A stretch of 64,000 nucleotides of DNA from Lentisphaera marina (GTDB lineage Bacteria; Verrucomicrobiota; Lentisphaeria; Lentisphaerales; Lentisphaeraceae): NCBI RefSeq assembly GCF_028745505.1, contig NZ_JAQZZL010000001.1:1919818-1983817 (forward strand), in the 5' to 3' direction. Both the position numbers and the translations under genes were made by a program. Of this stretch, positions 1 through 8,458 are shown in pieces (positions within the stretch are counted from its first letter, which is position 1; every line of letters begins with the position of its first letter). The notes beneath the pieces are model-generated. The model was not told where the DNA came from, did no database searches, and worked only from the letters and a program-made list of their open reading frames with translations.

Positions 1-292
1 GTGAATTAAAAATAGTTGTGAGAGTTAAGATTTTAGAAGCAAGGTCATTGCATCTTTCTCTATCGTCATTTTTGGCTTCTGCAAGCAGGGGGATAAAGGC
101 ATTTGCCAAAGCACCTTCACCAAATATTCTTCGAGCTAAGTTAGGCAAAGCTGCGGCATATTTGAAGTAGCCAATTAATGGCGATGTACCAAATAGGTAA
201 GCATACAAAACTTCCCGCAAGAGACCGCTTAATCGTCCTGCTAGGTTTCCAGCCCCAGATATGAGCGCGTTGATAGTGTTTTTTCTAGACAT
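1..292 (-). CDS. murJ: MurJ/MviN lipid II flippase, N-terminal part (cut by window edge)
   Basis: Reading the minus strand from the ATG at 292 gives 97 residues with no stop before the window edge. The translation contains LAGRLSGLLREVLYAYLFG and, further on, LPNLARRIFGEGALANAFIP. These match the first two membrane segments of MurJ (MviN), the inner-membrane flippase that moves lipid II to the periplasmic side for peptidoglycan synthesis; the second motif is close to the family's usual '[20 protein letters not shown]'. The start codon overlaps the last 8 bases of the GSCFA gene, so the two are probably co-transcribed and translationally coupled. Only the N-terminus can be judged; whether the full gene is intact lies outside the window. 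Confidence 0.85.
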   Translation of the reverse strand, partial: MSRKNTINALISGAGNLAGRLSGLLREVLYAYLFGTSPLIGYFKYAAALPNLARRIFGEGALANAFIPLLAEAKNDDRERCNDLASKILTLTTIFNS

Positions 293-1235
293 CTACAGTT
301 AGGGAGCTAGAAGGATAGCGTTTTTTGAAATTCAGAAGTTTTTCATTTCGTATTTTGATGAATTTTTGATTTTCGTGGCTTTGTGGATTGTGTATTTTAT
401 GAGAGCATAGCTTTTTGATTTTTGTGGCTTCAATAAAGTATTTGTGGGAATTGTCATCAAATGCTGAGCTTATAAATTTATCCATTATCAACTCAGTAGC
501 TTCATCGCTAGGGTGGGTCATGTCAGTGGAATAAAAACGGTAATCTCTTAATTCATCCATCATAATTTCATAGGAAGGGAAGTAAAAGCAATTTTCTTTT
601 GTCTTGATGATTTCGTCAATCGCTAAATGCAGGGTTGACTTGCTAATCTGATTTTCGCGAAAGTCATCACGAAGGTGACGCACGGGGCTAACTGTGAATA
701 AAATTTGAAGTTTTGGATTGGCTTCACTTAGTTGATTAATTAAGTTAGACCAGGAGCATGAAATGTCATTAACGCTCAAGATTCTCCTTTCAAATAATTC
801 CTTAGGAAGTTTGTGGCAATTTGCCACGACTTGATCGTTTTCTCTAAGGTGATAGGCCCATGCGGTTCCAAAAGTGATGATTAAAACCTGATCGGTTTCT
901 AGGTGTGAATGCAAATCACCTTGACATTGATGAATAAAATCAATAGGCTTAGGATGTTCACCTTGGATATATGGCAAGATATTTACCCCTTGTTTGTCGA
1001 TGCAATCACTTTTAGTCCATTCTTTTAAGTCAAGACTGTTTTGAATTAAGTCTGCAATGCTCTGTGGATTGTAGAGTACTCCAGTTGGGTTTGAGCAAAT
1101 CTTTATTCCTTTGCTTTTTAGTTCTTGTGCTACTTTATCGGCAAAGCAAGATCCAAGTGAGGTGAAAGAGTTCTGCCAATTGATTTTCTCGGAAAATATT
1201 TGTTTTGGAATAATTTCTGTTCTGAAAAGTTTCAT
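285..1235 (-). CDS. GSCFA-domain protein
   Basis: A 316-residue protein with the name-giving GSCFA motif at residues 28-32 (TSLGSCFADKVAQEL). It also has the other hallmarks of the family: SPVRHLRDDF near residue 183 and a late FPSYEIMMDELRDYRFY followed by DMTHPS. GSCFA proteins have an SGNH/GDSL-hydrolase-like fold: the Ser in GSCF and the late D..H (DMTHPS) would be the catalytic residues, which is fold-based inference. The biological substrate is not known. No signal peptide is seen, so it is probably cytoplasmic. It precedes murJ with an 8-base overlap, which hints at an envelope-related role but does not prove one. Confidence 0.85.
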   Translation of the reverse strand: MKLFRTEIIPKQIFSEKINWQNSFTSLGSCFADKVAQELKSKGIKICSNPTGVLYNPQSIADLIQNSLDLKEWTKSDCIDKQGVNILPYIQGEHPKPIDFIHQCQGDLHSHLETDQVLIITFGTAWAYHLRENDQVVANCHKLPKELFERRILSVNDISCSWSNLINQLSEANPKLQILFTVSPVRHLRDDFRENQISKSTLHLAIDEIIKTKENCFYFPSYEIMMDELRDYRFYSTDMTHPSDEATELIMDKFISSAFDDNSHKYFIEATKIKKLCSHKIHNPQSHENQKFIKIRNEKLLNFKKRYPSSSLTVDV

Positions 1236-1323
1236 GCTTTTTTTAAGTCCCGAGTGAAAGTTAGCAAGTCAGCTTTATCTTAGAGGCATTTTTCAGAGAA
1301 TAAACTCAATTTTAGGTAAGGTA

Positions 1324-2433
1324 ATGAAAATACTTGATAAAATCAATGCCCCTGTGAGCAAAGTCAAACCCTATCAGCCAGGAAGACCTATTGAAGATGT
1401 AGCTAGAGACTTTGGTTTATATCCAGAAGACATCGTAAAATTAGCTTCAAACGAAAGTGTTTTAGGTGTGTCTCCTAAAGCTCAAAAAGCACTGATTGAC
1501 TGTATTGCAAATTTACATCGTTATCCAGATGCAGGTGCTTGGGAATTGCGAGATAAACTTTCTCAAAAAATGGGTATGGATACGGATCAATTCATTTTTG
1601 GTGCTGGATCGAATGAAATCTTGGTTTTTTTAGCACAGGTATTCTTAGCTCCTGGCAAGTCAGTTGTGGCATCCGCACACGCTTTTGTTATTTATAAAAT
1701 CTTGAGCGCTATGATGGGGGCAGATTTTATTGAAGTCCCCGTTAAAGACGGTTTAGAACACGATTTAGAAGCGATGGCAAAAGCTATAAGGCCAGAGACT
1801 GCTTTAGTTTTTGTATGCAATCCAAATAATCCAACTGGTACACTGATTTCACAGGAAGAGATTGAGCGATTCATGGACCAAGTTCCCGATGATATTTTAG
1901 TTGTATTCGATGAAGCCTATGCAGAGATTTGTTTAGGAGAAATGCCAGATACACTATCTTTCGTTAAGCAGGGAAAAACTTGTATCGTATTACGTACCTT
2001 TTCAAAAGCCTATGGTTTGGCAGGGGTTCGTATTGGTTATGGAATGGCTTCTGCTGAATTGATAAGTGAATTAAATAAACCTCGCCAGCCATTTAACGCT
2101 AACTTAGCAGCTCAAAATATGGCCTTAGCAGCTTTAGATGATGATGAATTTTTACAAGACTCGATAGCCGTTTATAAATTAGCTAAGCAGTATTATGAAG
2201 ATCTGTGTGATGAATTGAATTTAGAATACATTCCTTCCTACGCTAATTTCATTTTAATTAAAACTGGAAATGGTGGCGATGTGACAAATAAGTTAATGTC
2301 TTTAGGCGTTATCGTACGTCCAATGCAACCCTATTTATTAGACGAATGGATTCGAGTTAGCTTTGGTACTGCTGAAGAAAATGAAGCCTTTGGAGTAGCT
2401 ATTAAAAAATTACGTCAAGAAAATAATGTTTAA
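1324..2433 (+). CDS. hisC: Histidinol-phosphate aminotransferase
   Basis: A 369-residue PLP-dependent fold-type I aminotransferase. It converts imidazole-acetol phosphate plus glutamate to histidinol phosphate in histidine synthesis. Visible signatures are LASNESVLG near the N-terminus, the FGAGSNEIL phosphate/PLP loop, NPNNPTGT, VVFDEAYAEI with the Asp that contacts the PLP ring nitrogen, and RTFSKAYGLAGVRIGYG with the Schiff-base Lys. The length is normal for HisC. AGGTAAGG just upstream of the ATG can serve as ribosome binding site. The gene is divergent from the GSCFA/murJ pair and overlaps the next gene by 8 bases. Related aminotransferases of this class can act on aromatic keto acids, so HisC is the best but not the only assignment; hisA is also in the window at 9150-9917 but not in the same operon. 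Confidence 0.9.
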   Translation: MKILDKINAPVSKVKPYQPGRPIEDVARDFGLYPEDIVKLASNESVLGVSPKAQKALIDCIANLHRYPDAGAWELRDKLSQKMGMDTDQFIFGAGSNEILVFLAQVFLAPGKSVVASAHAFVIYKILSAMMGADFIEVPVKDGLEHDLEAMAKAIRPETALVFVCNPNNPTGTLISQEEIERFMDQVPDDILVVFDEAYAEICLGEMPDTLSFVKQGKTCIVLRTFSKAYGLAGVRIGYGMASAELISELNKPRQPFNANLAAQNMALAALDDDEFLQDSIAVYKLAKQYYEDLCDELNLEYIPSYANFILIKTGNGGDVTNKLMSLGVIVRPMQPYLLDEWIRVSFGTAEENEAFGVAIKKLRQENNV

Positions 2434-2938
2434 TTATAAATATATAAATAGTCACGAACCCAATTCCGAGTTTCAGTTTGATGGCCATAGCGTTTTTTTG
2501 AAAGCAAAAACCTATGCAGGAGACTTTATTTTTTCTGAATTAGGCGACGAACACGAAGATCTGTATGTATTAGTTGACAAGGCTAATAAACATCCAGCCT
2601 TACACTTTCATGTTCATCCAGAATTACCCATGGGGAATCGTTCAGACTTATTAGATTGCCCCTGGATTTTCGATAAGGGTGATTTTGAATCTGATGTTTT
2701 TGCCGAAAGTATTTATAACCAGATTGAAAAACAGAACTTCACTTATAAAAAGCAGGACGAATCTCGTGGCATAGGTAAGATTGATAGTTGGGAAGGAGAG
2801 GGGGAGTGTCCCTTTGCTTTCGCACTTTATTTCTGTGAGAAAAGTCAGAGTTCTCCTTATTTTATCATTTGCGAATATGGCGATGGAGCCGAATCACAAA
2901 TTTGCTGTATGATTGGTGATCATATTGTTTCACCATAA
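2426..2938 (+). CDS. Hypothetical protein, 170 aa, translationally coupled to hisC
   Basis: I do not recognise this protein. It is acidic and soluble, with no signal peptide or membrane segment. It has a His-rich centre (HPALHFHVHPELPMG, about residues 54-68) and several cysteines (DCPWIF, GECPF, YFCEK, IICEYG, CCMIG). The His cluster could bind metal or belong to a cupin-like fold, but that is a guess. The ATG lies inside the end of hisC (8-base overlap), so the gene is probably translated by reinitiation after hisC. The in-frame length, overlap and lack of a competing gene on either strand argue that it is real. Confidence 0.75.
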   Translation: MFNYKYINSHEPNSEFQFDGHSVFLKAKTYAGDFIFSELGDEHEDLYVLVDKANKHPALHFHVHPELPMGNRSDLLDCPWIFDKGDFESDVFAESIYNQIEKQNFTYKKQDESRGIGKIDSWEGEGECPFAFALYFCEKSQSSPYFIICEYGDGAESQICCMIGDHIVSP

Positions 2939-3007
2939 ACTTCTTTTTTTACGATAATTGAATATATTAGCAGTAGCATTTGAACCTCGGCAATTATGAG
3001 TTAAGTA

Positions 3008-4123
3008 ATGCACCTAATTTTAGATAGAATTAATAGATTTATGCAAGAATTAAAAGATATAGATAAAGCTTTACAAGAAATCAAAGCAGGCCAATGTGTC
3101 ATCGTAGCTGATGAAGCTAATTACTTCCTCATGTTTGCGGCACCCGCATGTACCTCAGCATATGTAACTTTTATGATGAACGAATGTAGAGGGCAAGTAC
3201 AAATTGCCTTAAAGAAATCATCGCCTTTGAACTCAACATTAAATCGTCAAACCTTTGAACTTAATTCTAGCTTAAAAACGGGAATAAATGCCAACGATCG
3301 TTGTCATGGCATCCTACGTATGTTGGATGAGAATGTAGTTGCAGAAGACTTCGTAAGCCCTGGTTTTTTTAAAGTTAATTGGATATCTCACGGTGCAGTC
3401 TTGGTTAAACCTGGTATTGCGGAAGCCGCATATGATTTAGCTCGTTTAGCAGATTATCCAGAAGGAGCCGTTTTTTGTCAGCTTCTCGACGATCAGGCAA
3501 ATAGTTTGAGCAAAACACAAGTTAAAGACTTTGCTAAAAATAATGACATGGCAATAACTGATTTAAATGACATCATCGAATACCGTTTAATAAAAGAGCC
3601 TTTAGTTGAAGCTTTAAACATAGTTAACATGCCCACAGATTACGGTGATTTTCGTTTGCATGTTTATAACGTAATTTACGATCCTGCTCGCGGAATTGAT
3701 TTAGTATTGACTTGTGGCAAAGATAAATTTGAAGAAGATGAGACAGTCTTAGTTCGCGTTCATAGCGAATGGTCCATAGGCAATATCGTTAATAGATTAA
3801 AAAATGAAGAGGGCTCATCTCTAAATAGAGCCATGAAGCAAGTAGCTGACGAAGGCTGTGGAGTCATTGTATTTCTTAGGAATACCCCCGAGCAAGCAGC
3901 TAATTCAGGACTCTTCACTAAATCGAAAAGGCCCACAGATATTTGGATAGAAGACGGAGAAGTAAAAACTTTAAAGCCACAAGATGGTATGGCTTATGGT
4001 CTAGGTGCTCAGATTTTACGTGATTTAGGTGTGCGCAAAATGAAATTGATGAGCAATAGTCCTGCAAGTTTTACTGGCATTAATAACTACGGTTTAGAAA
4101 TTGTGGAGCAAGTGAATTACTAA
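3008..4123 (+). CDS. RibBA-like pseudoenzyme (degenerate DHBP synthase + degenerate GTP cyclohydrolase II)
   Basis: A 371-residue protein that aligns end to end with bifunctional RibBA but has lost the residues that do chemistry. In the RibB half (about 15-195) the catalytic loop DDEDRENEGD reads VADEANYFLMF, and the substrate-binding RxGHTEA reads KPGIAEA. The family's scaffold remains (KAGQCVIVADE, AAYDLARLA, FAKNNDMAITDLNDIIEYR). In the RibA half (about 215-371) the zinc-binding SECLTG...CDCG reads SEWSIGNIVNRL, with no cysteines, and the nucleophilic RQEGRGIGL reads RNTPEQAAN; SNSPASFTGINNYGLEIVEQV at the end is still clearly RibA-like. It is therefore probably a non-catalytic partner or regulator. 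The stop overlaps the next gene's start (TAATG), which implies equimolar expression with the second RibBA-like protein. Confidence 0.85.
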   Translation: MHLILDRINRFMQELKDIDKALQEIKAGQCVIVADEANYFLMFAAPACTSAYVTFMMNECRGQVQIALKKSSPLNSTLNRQTFELNSSLKTGINANDRCHGILRMLDENVVAEDFVSPGFFKVNWISHGAVLVKPGIAEAAYDLARLADYPEGAVFCQLLDDQANSLSKTQVKDFAKNNDMAITDLNDIIEYRLIKEPLVEALNIVNMPTDYGDFRLHVYNVIYDPARGIDLVLTCGKDKFEEDETVLVRVHSEWSIGNIVNRLKNEEGSSLNRAMKQVADEGCGVIVFLRNTPEQAANSGLFTKSKRPTDIWIEDGEVKTLKPQDGMAYGLGAQILRDLGVRKMKLMSNSPASFTGINNYGLEIVEQVNY

Positions 4124-5211
4124 TGAATCAATTAAAAGATAGACTTGAGAAAAAGCTAGATCACTTGCGCAGAGGTGAAATCCTTTTTTACAAAGCAGAG
4201 AATGAAAATGAAATTTATGCCTTTTGTTTTCTAAGCAATAGCTCCGAGAAAAACTTAGCTGAATTGATGACTTATGGTGGTTCTTTAGCTTTGTTAGTCA
4301 GTGATCAAAGTCAGATTTGTAAATCACGCGAAGTTGTGGAGTCTTGTTCAGTTTTACCCTGTGATTTCACTCCCAAAGGTTTGAATTCAGTATTAGAAGC
4401 AAGTTCACAAGAAGCTTCCGACCGCATACTCCTAAGAATAGTTGGAAGTAAAAATATTTTGACTGATTTGTCGATCGAAGGAAGGATAGTTGAATTCGCC
4501 TCAAATCTTGAGGGAGAAGAGCACTGCTTAGTCTACACAAAGATGCATAATGATGTGAATTTTGATTCAAGCTTATTGTTAAATGAAGAAGACGTTAAAC
4601 TCTCTCGCTTTTTTAATCCTCGTTTAATTGAAATGACAGGAATGGCCGAAGTTGAACTCCAACAAGGGAACTTCAAACTCTACTCTTTTTATTCCGAAAT
4701 AGACGCTTGTTATCACTGGGCATTTGTCTGTGATGACAAAAAGAGCGAAAAGGAAATACCTTTAGTCAGAATTGAGTCAGAGTGTTTAACTGGACATGTT
4801 TTTGGATCCTTATTATGCGATTGTGGTGATCAGCTGAGTAAAGGCTTAGAAGAAATTAAAGAGTACGGCTATGGATCTTTAGTTTATCTTCGACAAGAAG
4901 GTCGTGGTATCGGCCTAAAAGCAAAGTTAGATGCCTATTACTTACAGCAATTTCATGGTATGGACACAGTTGATGCCAATTTAGCGGTTGGAATGCCTGA
5001 GGATGCTAGAGACTACTTGATTGGTGCGCAAATCATCAACTATTTGAAATTTGAACCTCTCAAACTTTTGACTAATAACCCTGCTAAAATCACTGGTTTG
5101 AACCGCTATGGTTTATCAGTAGAACAACAAGTTTCACATATTATCCCACCATCGAAGCACAATAAGCGTTATTTAGATACCAAGCGTGATCGCATGGGTC
5201 ATAGAATTTAG
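4123..5211 (+). CDS. ribA: GTP cyclohydrolase II with a degenerate N-terminal RibB-like domain
   Basis: A 362-residue protein. The C-terminal half (about 195-362) is an intact GTP cyclohydrolase II. It has the zinc ligands in SECLTGHVFGSLLCDCGDQL, RQEGRGIGL with the catalytic Arg, DTVDANLAVG, LLTNNPAKI and the terminal HKRYLDTKRDRMGH. This enzyme opens the imidazole ring of GTP, the first step of riboflavin synthesis. The N-terminal half keeps the length and outline of DHBP synthase but has no RENEGD or GHTEA motif, so it should not make 3,4-dihydroxy-2-butanone 4-phosphate. It sits directly behind the pseudoenzyme (1-base overlap) and may form a hetero-oligomer with it. A conventional, active RibB must be encoded elsewhere if the cell makes riboflavin. 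An alternative is that the pair feeds a different GTP-derived pathway. Confidence 0.9.
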   Translation: MNQLKDRLEKKLDHLRRGEILFYKAENENEIYAFCFLSNSSEKNLAELMTYGGSLALLVSDQSQICKSREVVESCSVLPCDFTPKGLNSVLEASSQEASDRILLRIVGSKNILTDLSIEGRIVEFASNLEGEEHCLVYTKMHNDVNFDSSLLLNEEDVKLSRFFNPRLIEMTGMAEVELQQGNFKLYSFYSEIDACYHWAFVCDDKKSEKEIPLVRIESECLTGHVFGSLLCDCGDQLSKGLEEIKEYGYGSLVYLRQEGRGIGLKAKLDAYYLQQFHGMDTVDANLAVGMPEDARDYLIGAQIINYLKFEPLKLLTNNPAKITGLNRYGLSVEQQVSHIIPPSKHNKRYLDTKRDRMGHRI

Positions 5212-5238
5212 TTTTTTGAACTCTTTCTGGAGGTAGTC

Positions 5239-8200
5239 TTGTTTAATTCCTTTCGTGATGATTTTAATAAAACGCTAAATTACCTTCCTCAAAAAACGGA
5301 ATTAAACTTAGCTGATGAGGAGTTATTGAATCTAGCTCTTATGAGTCAGTTCAAGAATCAACCAAAAGTCATTTGTGTTTTTGAAACATCTACGAAAGCT
5401 GAGTTGTGCTATAATGAGTTTAAGAAATATAAAACAGCCTCCTTATTAGCTGATACCTACTTACTGCATTACCCAGAAACGAATTCGGATCAAGTTGAGT
5501 ATGATATTGACCTAGAGCGCTCACGTGTACTCAATCAATTGTTAAATTACCAAGATGGGCAGCAGTTATTGATCTGTTCAGTTGCGTCTCTCTTAAAGGC
5601 TGTTACACCACCGGACTTATTGAACTCGCAAAGTCTTAGTTTGTCTGTGGGAGATGAAAATTTTTCTCCTGAACAACTTTGTCAGATTTTCACGGAAATG
5701 GGTTTCGATAATGAAATGCAGGTCAGTTTACCTGGGGAATTTAGTTTGCGCGGTGGAATTCTAGATGTGTTTTCACCAGACCAGAAATTTCCCGTGCGCA
5801 TTGAGTTTTTTGACAATGAAATTGATTCTTTGCGTTTGTTTGACGTAGACTCTCAAAAATCAATTGCGGATATAAAATCTTATCAAGTTTGCCCCCTAGA
5901 GAAAATCGGTTTAGATCCAAAAGGAATTCTAGAGTATTGCCAAGGGTTTAAACTCTGTTTGATTGATGAAAATGCCATTGAAAAACATCTTGAATCATAT
6001 CAGAATTTTGAACAAAATGAGCTTTGGTTGGAGCTTAAATCATCTTTGGAAACAATTGCTAAGATCAATTATTCTGCAGAATTTGGGATAGAAGATTTTC
6101 CTGCAGCGGCTCTGGCTCCCGTGTATCGGAATTCCTTAGCTGAAGTCGAACGCAGTATTAATCAGGCCCAACAGAAATTTTTAATTGATCGTATAAAATC
6201 TTGGCTGAAACAATCTTGGAGAGTCCATGTTTTCTGTGGAAGTGAAGCTGGAGTCGAACGCTTAACAGAGGTTTTGGATCTTAAGAAAAAGAATAAGCTT
6301 TTACTTTATCCAGAATCATTGCATTATGGCTTTATTGTTCCAGGCATAAAATGCGCATTTCTTAGCGAACAAGAACTTTTTGGTCGTCCCATAGAAGAGT
6401 TGAAAGATGTTTCTTATAGTTCTCAATTACAGAAAAACTTAGAGTATGAGCCTGAATTAAACGAAGGGGATTTTGCGGTTCACGCAAACCATGGGATTTG
6501 TAAGTACTTGGGGATTGAGATTAAAAATGCGCAAGAGTTTCTTCTTTTAGAGTTTGCTGAAGATCGTAAGCTTTACCTTCCACTGGATTCATCACATTTG
6601 TTAATGCGCTATATCGGTGGTAAAAAATCAATTCCAAAACTAGCGCGTTTGGGGACGGGTTTCTGGCAGAAATCATTAGATAAAGCAGAGGGCTCTGCAA
6701 GGGATTATGCAGCGGAATTGCTACGTCTTCAAGCAGTCCGTGAACACAGTCAAGGGATTGTCTTTCCAAAGGATAATCATTGGCAAAACCTCTTTGAAGA
6801 AAGCTTCCCATATGAGGAAACTCCAGATCAATTGAAGGCGATTGAAGAAGTTAAAAAGGATATGGAAATGGCAAAACCAATGGATCGCTTACTTTGTGGT
6901 GACGTTGGTTTTGGTAAAACAGAAGTGGCAATGAGAGCGGCATTTAAGGCAGTTATGAGTTCATATCAAGTAGCATTAGTTGTTCCTACAACGGTCTTGG
7001 CTCAACAACACTTTCATTCTTTTGTACAGAGGATGTCAGACTTTCCCATAAAGATTGCCACTTTGAGTCGTTTCATTAGTAAAAAAGAACAAAAACAAGT
7101 TCTGAAAGAAATGGCGGCAGGAGATGTAGATATTGTCATTGGTACTCACCGCTTATTACAAAAAGATATAAACTTTAAGAAGCTTGGCTTACTCGTAGTG
7201 GATGAAGAACAACGTTTTGGGGTAGAGAGTAAAGAGTCTCTTAAACGTATGCGTGTCAATGTTGATATACTATCTATGTCGGCGACGCCGATTCCACGTA
7301 CGCTTTATTTATCGATGACGGGTTTGAGAGATTTTTCTACTATTTTGACCGCTCCTCATAATCGTAAACCCGTACGTACTATTGTCAGTAAAGAGGATGA
7401 TGAGATTATACAAGTTGCGATCAACCGTGAGCTCGAACGAGGTGGGCAGGTTTATTACCTACATAATCGTGTGGGCACCATTGAAAATGTAGCGTTGAAA
7501 TTGAAGCGCCAATTCCCCGATGCGAATATCTTAATTGGCCATGGTCAAATGGATGAAGAAGAGCTCGAAATGGTGATGAACGAATTCACTGATGGTGATG
7601 GGCAGATATTAGTTTGTACGACTATAATTGAGTCAGGCATGGATATTCGCAATGCTAATACCATGATTATTGATAGAGCGGATCGTTTTGGTTTATCCTC
7701 CCTTTATCAACTAAGAGGACGAGTAGGGCGTGATTATCGTCAAGCATATTGCTACTTATTAATGCCACGTGATGAAATCATTGTTGATAACGCTAAAGAG
7801 CGCCTTAGCGCACTTCGCAAACACACACATCCAGGAGCCGGTTTTAAATTGGCCATGCGTGATCTAGAAATTCGTGGAGCAGGTAATATGCTAGGCTCTC
7901 AGCAAAGTGGTCATATTGCCGCAGTAGGTTTTGAGCTTTATTGTCAATTATTAAAAAAATCTGTGGAAGATTTAAAAGGCGATATAAGTCAAGAAAGCAC
8001 TGTGTCTTTCAGCGCCAGCTTTATCCATTATGGTTTTCAAATAATAGATAATAAAGTCCCGGTGGCATTGTTGCCAAGTTATATAGAATCAGATGATGTG
8101 CGACTGGAAATGTACAAGCGTTTTTCCAACTTAAGCAAGTTTGAAGAATTACTTCAACTGGAAGTGGAATTAAAAGATCGTTTTGGTCAATTCCCAGTGG

Positions 8201-8424
8201 AAGTGAAAGCCTACATAACAATTCATAAAATAAAAAAACTATGTGCCTTACTTAATTTCCATTCTTGTGAAATTAAAGACTCATCTTTGTATCTTGAGGG
8301 GGATGAGGGCTTGTTCCGGATAAATCGAAAGCTTCCAAAACTAAAAAAACAGTCTTACGAAGCCTTAGATGAGGCGGAGTTATTCCTAAGAAACTTAGCT
8401 AAACGCCAAAACTTAAAGATTTAA
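5239..8424 (+). CDS. mfd: Transcription-repair coupling factor Mfd
   Basis: A 1061-residue SF2 translocase that removes RNA polymerase stalled at DNA lesions and recruits UvrA. Domains in order: a UvrB-like N-terminal module (GEFSLRGGILDVF, about 162-174), a CarD/RID RNA-polymerase-interacting domain (LNEGDFAVHANHGICKYLG, about 400-418), helicase motors with Walker A GDVGFGKTE (about 553), the DEEQRFG box (about 654), SATPIPRTL and the TRG region, and a C-terminal TRCF domain. The start is a TTG preceded by CTGGAGGT, a strong Shine-Dalgarno sequence about 5 bases away; this decides the start, because no ATG lies nearby in frame. At 1061 residues it is a little shorter than E. coli Mfd (about 1150) but complete. 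It is monocistronic by position, 27 bases after ribA. Confidence 0.95.
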   Translation: MFNSFRDDFNKTLNYLPQKTELNLADEELLNLALMSQFKNQPKVICVFETSTKAELCYNEFKKYKTASLLADTYLLHYPETNSDQVEYDIDLERSRVLNQLLNYQDGQQLLICSVASLLKAVTPPDLLNSQSLSLSVGDENFSPEQLCQIFTEMGFDNEMQVSLPGEFSLRGGILDVFSPDQKFPVRIEFFDNEIDSLRLFDVDSQKSIADIKSYQVCPLEKIGLDPKGILEYCQGFKLCLIDENAIEKHLESYQNFEQNELWLELKSSLETIAKINYSAEFGIEDFPAAALAPVYRNSLAEVERSINQAQQKFLIDRIKSWLKQSWRVHVFCGSEAGVERLTEVLDLKKKNKLLLYPESLHYGFIVPGIKCAFLSEQELFGRPIEELKDVSYSSQLQKNLEYEPELNEGDFAVHANHGICKYLGIEIKNAQEFLLLEFAEDRKLYLPLDSSHLLMRYIGGKKSIPKLARLGTGFWQKSLDKAEGSARDYAAELLRLQAVREHSQGIVFPKDNHWQNLFEESFPYEETPDQLKAIEEVKKDMEMAKPMDRLLCGDVGFGKTEVAMRAAFKAVMSSYQVALVVPTTVLAQQHFHSFVQRMSDFPIKIATLSRFISKKEQKQVLKEMAAGDVDIVIGTHRLLQKDINFKKLGLLVVDEEQRFGVESKESLKRMRVNVDILSMSATPIPRTLYLSMTGLRDFSTILTAPHNRKPVRTIVSKEDDEIIQVAINRELERGGQVYYLHNRVGTIENVALKLKRQFPDANILIGHGQMDEEELEMVMNEFTDGDGQILVCTTIIESGMDIRNANTMIIDRADRFGLSSLYQLRGRVGRDYRQAYCYLLMPRDEIIVDNAKERLSALRKHTHPGAGFKLAMRDLEIRGAGNMLGSQQSGHIAAVGFELYCQLLKKSVEDLKGDISQESTVSFSASFIHYGFQIIDNKVPVALLPSYIESDDVRLEMYKRFSNLSKFEELLQLEVELKDRFGQFPVEVKAYITIHKIKKLCALLNFHSCEIKDSSLYLEGDEGLFRINRKLPKLKKQSYEALDEAELFLRNLAKRQNLKI

Positions 8425-8458
8425 ATAGTGTATTTCGATACCTAAATTCAAATGATGA

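Noticed and set aside
2939..3007. FMN riboswitch before the RibBA-like pair
   Set aside because: The gap is only 69 bases and lacks the conserved RFN-element helices; too short for an FMN riboswitch.
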